Below, one piece after another: positions 34,488 through 44,976 of a stretch of DNA of 64,000 nucleotides. A program made the position numbers and the translations under genes. The notes beneath the pieces were generated by a model that was not told the DNA's origin, searched no databases, and saw only the letters and a list, made by a program, of their open reading frames with translations. The first letter of the stretch is position 1. Each line of letters opens with the position of its first letter. The DNA is from Hymenoscyphus infarciens. Its lineage: Eukaryota; Ascomycota; Leotiomycetes; Helotiales; Helotiaceae. Where the stretch lies: assembly GCA_001414345.1 (NCBI GenBank), contig LLCB01000123.1, positions 62,001 through 126,000 of the forward strand. Direction: 5' to 3'.

Positions 34488-37316
34488 TTTGAAGGTGTGG
34501 AGAAGGGGGGGGGAGGTATATTAAAAAAAAAGTTAGAGAGAATGTAAGAAGGACGACCGGCGCCAAAGAATCTATTTAAGGGATGAAGGAGAAGTAGAGG
34601 AGGGGGTTGAAGAATGTGAAGTTGGTGATGAAGGAAAAGAAAGGCAAAGCAACAGAACTATATATTGGCAGTTTGTTCATAGAACTTCATACATTGGGTA
34701 GCTTTTCTGCACCTTGGCAAGCCACGAGGGACGGAAACGCAGAGCAACGCCCGGTCTGCGACAGCGCGGAAACTTGATGACTGCTTGGAAGACGATCTAA
34801 AATGTCTTGATTTCGAGAACGGGAACAATCTGTGGGGGTTGGCCGTGCTTGGCTCTAAGAAGATTTGCTTGGGAAAGTCTTGACCGTGTCAAGAAGCACT
34901 GGCACAGTGCAGCCGCACTTGCATTGCTCGAAGAAAACATTTGGGGCCTAGGTCTGTGAAGCTTAGCTGGAAAGACTTTTAAGAAAAATGATGAACCATT
35001 CCTTAAAATCAACAGCAATTGAGCAGAGAAAATTTGAGTGCCACCATCACGCTCGCCACAGTCATCCGAACGCAGATACCACCCATGTCAACCTTTATTC
35101 TGCGGGGGCTGACAACAAGTACTGACAGGTTTCCACCACGAACCCATTCCTAGTCTCCGACTGGTGTTGAGCTGACGCCACCACGAGGTACAACAGGGGT
35201 TTTCTCCACTGCCTGTGAAGTTCGACAAGCTTTGAGTGGAAGATCTCGAAACCGTTCCTTCCAATCGGCCTGGACATTAATTCATTCATAGCCAATCTCA
35301 ACCTCAGATGCTCCTGGGGATGGTCCGGAACATTTCAAGTTTCTAGTTTTGCTTTGGCGTTGTTTTCAGTCGACCACTGGTGTGGGTCTGTGCCACTAAC
35401 GAACGTGAGCCTCAACGTCGAGCAAACATCTCGACTCAGTAGAGTACTCCACTGAAATCATGTTAGGGGACAAGGTGTGAGCGGAGTGTAGGTTGAGCTC
35501 GGAGTCTCTACCGGTAGACCTTTGAGCGAATAGCGGTGGAGTGTTTGCTACCGGCTGTCCAGCGATGCCGCCGCTTGTGGTTTTGGTTGGTCTGTCAAGT
35601 AGTCTTTTCAAGACAAAAGAGGCGCAGTAATTCGCTTGATTAGGAAGAAACCAATGCTGAGTTGAGGTCTTGAAAGGACGTTGTCTTTCGCTTCGGATCC
35701 CGGTTGACGACCTAAAGGCTCCCCACAATTCCACACCGAGACCCAACCCGAGCCTTCCTTCCCATAATTTTACATAGACACCACAATTCGCCACATTTTG
35801 CTGAAGACATATTCTCAAGAGTTCCGACACCTTCAAAAAGAGACAAAACAAGGGTGCCAGTCGCAAACACCAGACGAGAAAAACCATCAGTCCATTTACC
35901 GGTAGGAAAGGTAAAAAACATTGGTTACCAATTTGGAAGAATCCCGTTTGATTGCCCTTCCAAAAGCGACATTTTACGATCACTCTATAGGGAATTTCTG
36001 CGAGTGGCGATGGAAGAAATTCGCCGATTTTGTGGGGAAAGATCTGCTGTAAGCGAGGTATAGAAGATTCCGTTTGATCACCATTTCTCGACAAGCGACA
36101 ACTTGGGAGTACTCTATAGGGAATTTCTGCGAGCGGGTATTTTTGCACGAGTGACGATCGCCAAGTGAGACTGTGAAAAGCACTGTTGTAAGTCAATTCC
36201 CGCACTGCTCAATACTTTTACTTTTCATTCTCCGACCATTTTTCTAACGGTTTTTAAGTAGTTGAACCGTTCATAAGTAATCCTCGCCTGGCCTCGATAT
36301 GATCAATACGAGAAGAAACTGGGGTTTCCCTCATACACTTGGTCTCTATTTCAGTATCAATTCAGGCTCGGAAATTGTTCAACACAGGTGAATTAAGTGA
36401 ACCCTCAAAATTGCTCACTTGCAACTGCAGAAAACCACGACCAATCTCTTTGTTTGCTGTATCGAGACACCGACCATATAATTCATTCGCTTAACTACAA
36501 GGCAACGGACGGACTTAACCACAGACGAGTTCATTCAATTTTAGGGCTGCCGGAAATGCCTGTCGCGCTTTGATGAAGCTATTTCGGGATGGTTACTTGC
36601 AAAAGTGCCGCACTCGGGATGAACACATTATCATGGGCTTTCACGACGATCAAATCCAGAGTCGCAGAAATATCAACAAGTGGCTTTTGATAATTAGGAA
36701 TTAGGGCAGTTCATAATGACTTGAGGAGAGGAGAGTGAGACGATGTTTTTCCCCCTTGTCAAGTACTATTAGAGTAATTTCTTGCTTGCACTTAATTGCA
36801 GAGTGAGTAAAGCCGTCAATATGCGGGCAACAGCTCAATTTAGGCATACAAGCGACAGCTTACAAACTTCAGTATGACTCAAGTGATTCAGCAAGATTTT
36901 GGAGTGACCATATCGCTTAAATTGTTCTATAAAGCCGGAAAACTCAAGCCTTCTACTGCCCTTTTGATTGTGGCAGGTGCAATGGTGTTGGTTATTGTAG
37001 CACTGCAGCCACTGCAACCAAACCAATCAAAATGATGTGGCGAACAACAAACGTGACCTCGTACCATATTCCCCGTCACCTTTCATCAAAGCCTCAACAG
37101 TAATTTACATTGCTATCTTGCAATCTCTATATTCTCATACTTCTTTCAGCTTTAGTTAAATTCCACCACCGCGTTGCTCATTGGAGCAAAATGCGAGGTC
37201 ACGTGTACCAGCCAATTTCGCATTGCCCCGCAATTTCATGACACCCATCATGGTCGAGACATGTCAACAATCACGAACTTTCAAGCAACTGCAACTTTCT
37301 TATAAATAACTTCAAC
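34488..37316. other. 2.8 kb gene-poor region upstream of the Egh16-like gene
   Basis: Promoter of the Egh16-like gene at the left end, with an A run and G run at 34506-34533. A 269-codon minus-strand frame at 36205-35396 exists but has no domain, and it partly arises from the tandem repeat at 35938-36160. I see no convincing gene. The right end includes the promoter of the F-box gene. Confidence 0.4.
35938..36160. repeat. Two-copy tandem duplication, unit near 126 bp
   Basis: Copy one (about 35938-36010) and copy two (about 36064-36135) share a block like CGTTTGAT, then AAGCGACA, then CTCTATAGGGAATTTCTGCG, at a spacing of about 126 bases. The best-kept part is the CTCTATAGGG segment, at 35977 and 36113. 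It lies in a gene-free region. Confidence 0.7.
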
Positions 37317-38309
37317 ATGCGCACCTCAAAGGAAGAACCAGCCGATGAGGTTACTGAACCCCTAATCGACACCACAGCAGCTCTCTCTCTCCACTCCAAG
37401 CGCACAGAAAGAATCCAAAAGAAACGCCACCTCAAGTCAGAAAAGGCCTCCAAACCACAAGCAACCTTGATGGATCTCCCCTCAGAAATCTTCCTCGATA
37501 TCCTAAGCCTCCTCCGTCCAAGCGATATCTTCAAGCTATCAAGAGTCAACAAGGATCTCAGTGGCTACATCCTGCAAGACAAATCCCGGATCGCCACCAA
37601 ACTCGTCGAATACCGCTATCCCGTCCTCACACAATGTTTTCCCCTCCCTGTTCTCCTCGAACATGTTGATGAAAGTTTTCATCCTGCTCTGCTCGATAGC
37701 GAGAGACAAGCAGCACACCTGCACATCCACAAGCAACCATATCAACACATCAACTCCCCGGATCCTAATGTCATCTGCACGTGCTTGACCTGTATCTTGG
37801 CTTGGAACAATTTATGTCTCCTAGTTGATTTCGGACACTGGCAAAAGAATCTCGATCAAGGAGAACCAATCCCCATGCTCCGTCGCGGAGAACTTCCGAA
37901 ATGGAACCAGGATCTCATCTTAGCCAACGCAGAAGTGGTTTGCAAGGCGCTGGACAATCCGTTATGGTACGCACGTATTCTTGAAGAACATCTCAAATCA
38001 ACCATTGGTTCAATACTACGCCATGGAAATAATGCAGGCAACAAGCGACGACGATTTCGGATGACGCCTGAGAATGCTGCTGCTGAGACTGATGATTTCC
38101 TCAAACGAAGTGGACCACCCTCATTGGATTTCCCATTTCATCGAGATAATTATTATATGTTGGAGGCTTATTTGCCCAACCGGGGCTGGAACTCTGAGGC
38201 TGCGGAGTGGAGATATATGCCAGCGACTCAGCATGACCGAGATGTCAAATTTGTCAAGGCGTGGGTACTGCGTAGACAGAAGGCTACCAACGGCCCAAGC
38301 AAGGAATGA
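37317..38309 (+). CDS. F-box protein, 330 residues
   Basis: A single exon runs from ATG 37317 to TGA 38309. Residues about 51-90 (LMDLPSEIFLDILSLLRPSD, then IFKLSRVNKDL) are a typical F-box, which docks on Skp1 in SCF ubiquitin ligases. The first 50 residues are basic and disordered. The substrate-binding part has no leucine-rich, WD40 or Kelch repeats; it contains a CTCLTCILAWNNLC segment and a tryptophan-rich C-terminus (NRGWNSEAAEWRY), as in many fungal F-box proteins of unknown target. It is intact and isolated from its neighbours. Confidence 0.88.
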   Translation: MRTSKEEPADEVTEPLIDTTAALSLHSKRTERIQKKRHLKSEKASKPQATLMDLPSEIFLDILSLLRPSDIFKLSRVNKDLSGYILQDKSRIATKLVEYRYPVLTQCFPLPVLLEHVDESFHPALLDSERQAAHLHIHKQPYQHINSPDPNVICTCLTCILAWNNLCLLVDFGHWQKNLDQGEPIPMLRRGELPKWNQDLILANAEVVCKALDNPLWYARILEEHLKSTIGSILRHGNNAGNKRRRFRMTPENAAAETDDFLKRSGPPSLDFPFHRDNYYMLEAYLPNRGWNSEAAEWRYMPATQHDRDVKFVKAWVLRRQKATNGPSKE

Positions 38310-38734
38310 TCGGATGGTTCGCTAAGTCAAGGGTGTGGTGTCGGGTGGGAGCATTCCAAACGCGATCCCCAGAGATACTGGGATAATTGAGGATAATTAA
38401 TTTTTAATTTCCTCAAGTTGTTGGAGCTATTTATGTACTATTCATAATTCAAGGAGCATGAATAGAGGAGTAAAATGCATATTAATTTCTATTTGTTCTG
38501 CTTTTTACTACCTCCAATGTCTCTAGAAGTCTAGTTTGGTCCAAGTTAGGTCCCGGTGTCCTTATACCCGCAGTACTCCCTTCAATTTTCAAACGTTACT
38601 ACTGTCAAAACTAAACTAGACTAGAACCATTTAAAGGTCTCAAAGACACCTAAGCTATACACTAATACCCATTAAAATCCATCCATACAATCCCCCATAT
38701 CACCAACACATAGCATACGTTTTCGATCGATCGA
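38310..38734. other. Intergenic stretch
   Basis: 3' flank of the F-box gene; AT-rich, with no feature seen. Confidence 0.4.
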
Positions 38735-39385
38735 TCACAACTTCCAATTGTCCAATCCCTCCTCAGACCGGTCAAGAAATTCCACGTCCGTCTTAACATA
38801 ACCCTTCCCCAGACTATCATCCGAAGCTTTCCCATTCAATTTCTTTCCTTCGACAAATCCTCGCTCACCACTCAGCGTTTTATATCCACGAATTCCAGTG
38901 TAGCAAACAACTTCAGATATCACAGCACATATAGTCTTAATCGCCTCCGCAGAGGCATGTTTCAATACGAATGTCTCAGAGAGATTGATGCAAAGAGGGG
39001 CGAGAAGAGAGGCGTTACGTTAGTCGATTCTGGAAGATAGTTTCGCCTCTGGTTTACCTATTATCAACAAGAAACAAGACAAGGAGGAGGTTCACTTACA
39101 CAGCCACACCAACGCTCTGCCCTGCCGCACGGAAGAGTGTGAATAACCTTGCAGCTATCGCTATATCCCTCCCCTGAACACTATCTTGGATACTCGAACT
39201 CATACCTGGGAAGAGTAATCCTATTCCAATGTTCGGAATCAAAAGCAAGAATACTCAAAAATCCTGGATTTCTATTCCACGAAGAGAATGTAAGATGGAA
39301 GGCAACGTTACGGCGAGGATTGTCGCGTCTAGGGCGCAGGCAACGTTCACGACTGCGAGGGAGGTGAAAGCGCAATTATCGCTTG
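38735..39385 (-). pseudogene. MFS drug-transporter relic with the middle deleted
   Basis: The first membrane helix of a 14-helix MFS drug:proton antiporter is recognisable (SLAVVNVACALDATILAVTL). It is followed almost at once, after a frame break, by late-transporter sequence (LIPNIGIGLLFPGMSSSIQ, GRDIAIAARLFTLFRAAGQS, VGVAV). Across an apparent intron comes GETIFQNRL and then, after stops, a C-terminal tail (AEAIKTICAVISEV, YKTLSGERGFVEGKK). In intact proteins several hundred residues and most of the helices lie between the first two pieces. The gene therefore suffered a large internal deletion and later frame damage. No function is expected. Confidence 0.65.
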
Positions 39386-40608
39386 GGAAATGTGATGTAT
39401 GAACAAAGAGAATTGGGGGGGGGGCTTGTTTATTCTCTGGATTGAGGGATATGGTGAGGGGGTCGATTAAGGGTTATGAAGACCCTATCATGAGGGGGTC
39501 CTTGCACCCCCTCAACTCCTCCGTATGGAGCATGGGATTTAAACGAAGTATTTACTCCGCTTCTTGAGAGGAATAGAGCGCTCTCTCTTGTTATCTTATT
39601 GGGCATGGGTTCATTACTTTCAATTTCGGTTCTTCGTCGTCTGCTGGTAGGTTGCACCTACTCTCTACTCAGCTTAGCTCAGCTCGACTCCGAATCCGAT
39701 CATCCTTTGGTATAAAAGACGAAGAAGAACATAGTATCTCATTTGCAACCTGCAACAAGAATACAGACAACCTAGGCTGTGTCGAGGTTGTACTGAGACT
39801 TAATGCCAAGGTGGTAGCTCTTTCTACTTCATGTATGAGTGGTCCTTGGAGCTGGGTTCACTTTGTGGATTTGATTTCTCACAAATTCGTTGGAATAACA
39901 AGACAGCTAGCTAGTCGTTGATCTCGGTCACTTGAATACGGTGGGAGCTGGTCCAGCATAATGAAAACCTTTCATCTGAGAAGGTTTAGAAGAATTGGCT
40001 CAGCTTCTTTATTATCGTGATTTTTTTTAATTATCAGCTGTAATTTTTTGAGAATATCTCGTATAGAAAGATAACGGGCAGCAGGGAGCAATAGTTACAA
40101 GTAGGATATCAGAGGGAAGATTTTGAAAGGGAGAGGGGGGTTTGAACCCTATATATGGCATGGACTTCATTTGATGTTACTCCGGTGATATTACTCCGGT
40201 CGCATACCTCCGGTGTTCAAAGGGGGCCTGGAAGAGCTGGGGTAACGTCGTGTCAGAAGCAAAGATTTCGAGAAAAGCGGTGGAACTGAGTGCGCCAAAA
40301 AAAGGGGTTTAGTTGAATATGAAAATGTAACATTTCTAGGTATGCACAAGCGGTAAATGATGTAAAGAGCGTGTCAACGTCGAAGCTCGAATTTCAAGGC
40401 CATTCCTTCCCCAACTGACTGACCATTGACAACGGTCAGAGAGAGGAGCGTCGTTCATTGTCTCACACCGCTATCAATCACGTTGTGCTATTAGAAAAGG
40501 TCTCGGAGATAGATCTACGATGTACCTATACTCTCGGAAATATACTCTCGGAACTTTATTTACATTCAGAGATATATTTTTTCCTCGGAAATATCTTATT
40601 CCGAAATA
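39386..40608. other. Intergenic stretch beside the inverted-repeat element
   Basis: No gene supported. The frame at 39652-39921 has no domain. The part from 40500 is rich in CTCGGAAATA-like words that also occur, inverted, to the right of the element at 40609-41142, so the inverted-repeat arms may extend outward to about 40570. Confidence 0.4.
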
Positions 40609-41142
40609 CAGTGAGTTGCGAGTTAAGCTTGAATCTGCTCACTTTTTTTATAATCCGAGCTTTTTTTTATTTCCTCCTTTCTTTAAAAGACAGAAAATAA
40701 AAGTACTCTAAAAGAGACGAGGCCTAGCTAGAAAGAAGCGCTATATCTAATTATCTCTCTTCTATATTACTTATTAATTTAAAGTAAGTATAATAAAAGT
40801 AAACTAAAGGATAAATAATTCTTAAAATTACCTCTTTTCTTTAAATTTTTTTTCTACTACCTCTACGTGCCTTATAAGGCTATAAGGTTAATAATAGGCT
40901 ATGCTAAGACCCTATAAAAATTAAGATAGATATAAAATTACCTGTTTTTATCTTATAAAGTTTATAGAGTATAAGAGGAGATATAAGCCTTTTCTTTCCT
41001 ATTCTTATAAACAGTATATTATACGTTGTTATTAAGTAAAAGGTAAAAGAGTACCTAAAAAGGGGGGATATCAAAGAATTTTCTCAAAAAGCTCGGATTA
41101 CAAAAAAAGTGGGCAAATTCAAGCTTAACTCGCAACTCACTG
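40609..41142. mobile_element. 534 bp element with terminal inverted repeats (MITE-like)
   Basis: The left end starts CAGTGAGTTGCGAGTTAAGC and the right end is its exact reverse complement over at least 26 bases. Similarity continues, with scattered changes, through a T-rich tract and AATCCGAGCTTTTT, for about 65 bases in all. The interior is AT-rich with many TA steps and no coding frame. The inverted similarity also extends outward (CTCGGAAATA words), so the true element may be longer. No clean target duplication was found. A RIP-like mutated piece of the same terminus is at about 60372-60425. Confidence 0.8.
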
Positions 41143-41859
41143 ATGTCTCGGGATATTTCGAATCAGTATTTCCGAGACTAAAATATATATCCGAAGATAT
41201 ACCCGATGTGCATGAGCTGAAGACGGGTTAATGAAGGGCGAACAGTGATCTTCCACAGTCCCTTGAATAAAGATTTTGCTTCCAGCCAAGTTCCTACTTC
41301 ACAAGCAGATCTCCACATGACAACTTATTCTAGGGCCCTCGCTCGGTCGCTGAGTTCGTATCGTGGTTTCGAACCCCTCTCGAGTAGTATTCTTATCCTT
41401 GTAAAGCTGACAGATGGGTAAAGATAGGGTATCAGATCAAAGCAAGCCTTGCCTTCTATGGTGACCACCATGACCGAAACTGGATCAATGGTTCCTTGGA
41501 AAAACAGTGTGAGCTTGTAGTCCTGGGATCTCGACCTTCTCTAGGTAATCGCATAGCAACAGTTTTTTCTAATGAAGTTGCGCAAAATCGAGTTCGTCGA
41601 TTCCCACCTTTTAGTCCAAGAGTTCTCCAGCGTCAAATTCAAAGCTGGCTAATTATTTATGAGAGCTTTCCACAAAAGTCCGAACACAGATTTTCCGTTT
41701 CTTAGTAAGAAACTGTTTCTAGGACTCCCGCAACAGGTCCCTCCTCAAAGTACGCATAAATTGCTTTCTGAGCTTTCCAAGAGACCTGCACTTTTGTATA
41801 TGATTCCATAGCTTCGCACGCCCCTATTTCCTTCGAGAGGTCACAAGAAAGTTGGCTTT
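41143..41859. other. Intergenic stretch
   Basis: Nothing coding is supported. The AT-rich start belongs to the flank of the inverted-repeat element; a GGTTTCGAACCCC string near 41361 resembles a tRNA T-arm but no tRNA folds around it. Confidence 0.4.
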
Positions 41860-42743
41860 GCTAGTCTCGCCGCTCGGCGCAGAAGTAATATCAATCAATC
41901 ATTCAATCCAGCCCTCCTCGGTGTTAGACACAACTAGAGACAATGGTGTCTGACCAGCTTTGTTGACAGCACTCATATTACAACCAGCCGACGTTAGAAA
42001 ACTTATCACTCTCGCTTCTTCTGAGTCTTCCTACCAGTTGTTCGTAACGAGAATACGACTTAATGGTGTGTTGCCGTGGGCCTCTTGGATTGACAAACTG
42101 CCCCATGTTCGACTAAAAGTGGTACAAGAGGCCATTTCTTCAGGATAAATGCTTGATGTAATGGCGAATTTGCTGGAACATTTGAAAGATCCCCTCTGTC
42201 AACATCCGCCCCATACCGCAGCAGGCAGTCCACGATAGATTCATTGCTGATATAGACAGCTGCAACGAGTGGGGTATTATCCTGTGCATCAAAAATCTCA
42301 AGAGGGGAATCAGAGTCTTTTATTGCGAGTCAAAGTTACTTTCCCATATGGCGTTGAGAATGTCCACTGCTGGTGGAATCTGCAACCCGCCAACATACGC
42401 AGTAGAGACTTCTGCTGAGGCCAAATCGAAGCTAGGGTCATGCCCAGATGAAATGAAAAGGCTTAGTACTTGGGCGTACTCTGCTCTCCATACATCCGGC
42501 CAGGCTGAGCATTCATCGTAGTAGCTGGATTATTGTGGGGCAATCGGCTGTGTTAAGTTAGATGGAGAGATATCTGAATCTCCCGGGCTCATCGTACATG
42601 GAACCTTCAAGTTTTCGAGCATGTTTTCCTCTCCTTTTACTCCTCTGGGTTGGTTCCGTGCTAAGTTGGACAGTATTGTTCTTTTGAGCACGCCACTCCT
42701 CAAGCTTCATTCTAGATGAGCGGACGCTGGCTTTGGTTAACAT
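41860..42743 (-). pseudogene. Ankyrin-repeat protein pseudogene
   Basis: The minus strand gives ankyrin-type repeat sequence in several broken frames: DAQDNTPLVAAVYISNESIV, then DCLLRYGADVDRGD, SPLHQAFILKKWPLVPLLVE and, further on, NMSAVNKAGQTPLSLVVS. Upstream, YAQVLSLFISSGHDPSFDLA and GLQIPPAVDILNAI are linked by open frame. A stop follows SNFDSQ, another breaks the frame after THH, and at least two frame changes are needed to connect the repeats. A basic piece at 42743-42558 (EEWRAQKNNTVQ) may be its N-terminal part. The gene is clearly dead as read. Confidence 0.65.
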
Positions 42744-42993
42744 GTAGGTCAGTCTAGGATAGCGAATGTCAGATCACGTCAGTTTGCGGCAAGCATTGTG
42801 TGTGAGATCCATTTTCATTCCCTCTGAGCAACTGCCCAAGCGGCAGTGCTATGCAGTAACATCGAGATTATCAAGCAAAACCCATCTCGAGACACAGAAA
42901 AGACCGAACTTTCTGGGGGTATGATTGGATCATCGTGAAAACCAGTTTACAAGAAAAGTATTCGACCTGCTCTGCGTGGCCGCCGTCGTAAAC

Positions 42994-43662
42994 TTAGCAG
43001 GCAGCGATGAGGACGCCGCCGACCGGGTTTGATGCCGGTTGTTGGCCATCCTGCTCGTCGTCCGAATCGTCCTCCAAGTGGTGGTCGACGTCCATCTCGT
43101 CGCCTCCCTCCTCCTCTCCCTCTTCTTCCTCTTCCTCGTTCTCCTCTTCATGTGCATCGGATGCCTCCATTCCTGCTGCCTTGGCTGCAGCCTCCTGTGC
43201 CAAACCCAACTTGCCCTTATAGACGCTAGAAACCCACTCGGTCAGATGGTGCTTTTGATGATAGGGGAACATTGAGGCCACCTACTAGTTCTTCTCAAGC
43301 TCCGCAAGCTTCTTCTCCATCATCGCGGCCTTCTTCGCGGCGGGAAGACGCTGGTACTCTGGATCGGCTCTTACCTCCTTTCGCTTGAGTTTCTTCTGGG
43401 TCTGGAGGCCAGCTTTGCGATGGTCTCGGTTGCCTTGGCGGCTAGGAGATGTTAGAAATAAGGTGCGTTCGAAAGGAGTTCTGGTTGCTTACCGGGCTCT
43501 CTTCTCCTCGCGCTTCGCGAAAAACTCCTCCTTCTCCGCCTTCTTGAAGGTCCAGACCCTCATACCATATTTCTCCATATTCCGCTCCATCATCTTATCG
43601 ATATAATGGTTCCAGGCAGCCGCGTCATCGCGCTCCTTCTTGAGTTCTTTCTTTGAGGGCAT
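42994..43662 (-). CDS. Small lysine-rich nuclear-type protein with alternative 3' ends
   Basis: The start is the ATG at 43662 (MPSKKELKKERDD). Exon 1 (43662-43493) joins exon 2 (from 43441) through a 51 bp intron with GTAAGC, a CTAAC branch and CTAG. The protein is basic and helical (FKKAEKEEFFAKREEKRAR). Read straight on, exon 2 ends at two consecutive TAG codons (43287-43282), giving 108 residues ending KKLAELEKN. If instead the strong donor GTAAGA at 43374 is used with the acceptor formed by the second TAG (43282), the frame continues from 43281 to 42994. That gives a 174-residue form with an acidic tail (NEEEEEEGEEEGGDEMDVD). Family not recognised; two isoforms are plausible. Confidence 0.65.
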
Positions 43663-44231
43663 TGTGATCGATGGAGGCTATGAGGGGGTGGTGGGCTATG
43701 ACAGAGCAGCTTCTCGATCGGATATGCGATGTATGGGTTGTGCAAGGTGCGCGAAATTGATTGTGGATTTGAAATGTCGATCGATGTAAGCTTGAAGAAA
43801 AAGAAACAGAGCGCTCTGAGGTTCGCGTTATAGAGGTTGTAAGTGCGCTAAAGCAGTACGGACCGATCGGCAAGGGAAAATCGGCAGCCTTGCGATAAAT
43901 AACCGAGAGCCCCTTCTTTCCACAACCAACTTGTTATGACAACGTTTTCTGCTAATACATATATATACAATTGTGAAGAGAATTTGTACTCGCAGTAGAG
44001 TTAACTACGAATTAAGGAATAGTACAGCTCTGATATTAGTATTTTGGTTAGTGAAGTGGCTATGTCGGAGTTGGAAGAAAGGGTAGACTTGAGGCACGCA
44101 CCGGCACGTCTAAACACCGATATTCAAAATCAAATTAGATCCTGTCCAATTCGCACCAAACACCACTCAATTCCATTGCCTCTTGACTCTTTCTACCCAC
44201 AACTAACCAATCAACCAATCACTTACGAATC
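43663..44231. other. Divergent promoter region
   Basis: It separates two small genes that start in opposite directions, at 43662 (minus) and 44232 (plus). No other feature was seen. Confidence 0.45.
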
Positions 44232-44551
44232 ATGGCCGGCAGCATGCTTCGTGGCTCTCGGTAAGCTATTTTCTTTGCGACAAAGCCAAGGAGGAAAGCT
44301 AACAAGCAATAGCCCATTTGCAAAGCTCTGGGGCAAGTATGGGATCCATCGAGTGAGAGTAGACCGGTACGTTTATGCCTCCTTCATGCGTCTTTGCCTG
44401 TCTAATTCTCTTCAGTCCTGCAACTCGCAGACCGCAGAGGGCACCAAAAGTTCGCGCTGCCCCAGCAGGCCCCCTTCGCCGAAGCGAGCGGCTTCGAGGG
44501 TTAGATCCCGCCCCCCTCCACCTCCGCCGAAGTCAGAGACTTAGATCTTGA
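44232..44551 (+). CDS. Very small arginine-rich protein, 72 residues, three exons
   Basis: Exons 44232-44260, 44313-44366 and 44416-44551 are joined by introns with textbook sites (GTAAGC with CTAAC and ATAG; GTACGT with CTAAT and CAG). The product starts MAGSMLRGSRPFAKLWGKYG, which has the look of a mitochondrial targeting sequence, and becomes Arg/Pro-rich. The third exon is also open in another frame, so its reading is less sure than the first two. I do not recognise the family. The splice signals are the main support for a real gene. Confidence 0.45.
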
Positions 44552-44976
44552 GCATTCCGCGATCCAATCCACGATTCAGTCAAACGGTCTCCGAACGATT
44601 CCTCCTCAAACTCAACAACCGACTTGCGAGGATAGAAATACTGGGAAAGGACATAATGGACGGGAGTTGGAGGAGATATAAAGGGAAGGAGACGTTGGGA
44701 TCAAGAATTCCTCTACCCTCGACACTCATGGCTTCTGACCGGAAACATTCAGGATGGAAGCGCTCTAGCGGAAGACTGTTTGTTGTCTGCGATGGGCCAT
44801 GGTGACAGAGTGGATATCTTGTATCCTGACGGGGTCTCGAAGAACTATATTGGATCAGGAAAATGAAGTTTTGAGCATCCCCCAGTTGATTTTGGATACA
44901 CTCCATATGACAGTAAATACATATCAGTAAGTGGGATTCTCCATTATTCAATATATATATATCCTCAAAAGATCTT

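Noticed and set aside
35396..36205. 269-codon minus-strand frame
   Set aside because: No domain, no start context, odd composition, and two near-identical LAEIPYRV segments that come from the tandem DNA repeat; treated as chance.
41340..41390. tRNA-like T-arm (GGTTTCGAACCCC)
   Set aside because: I could not form an acceptor stem, D-arm and anticodon arm around it on either strand.
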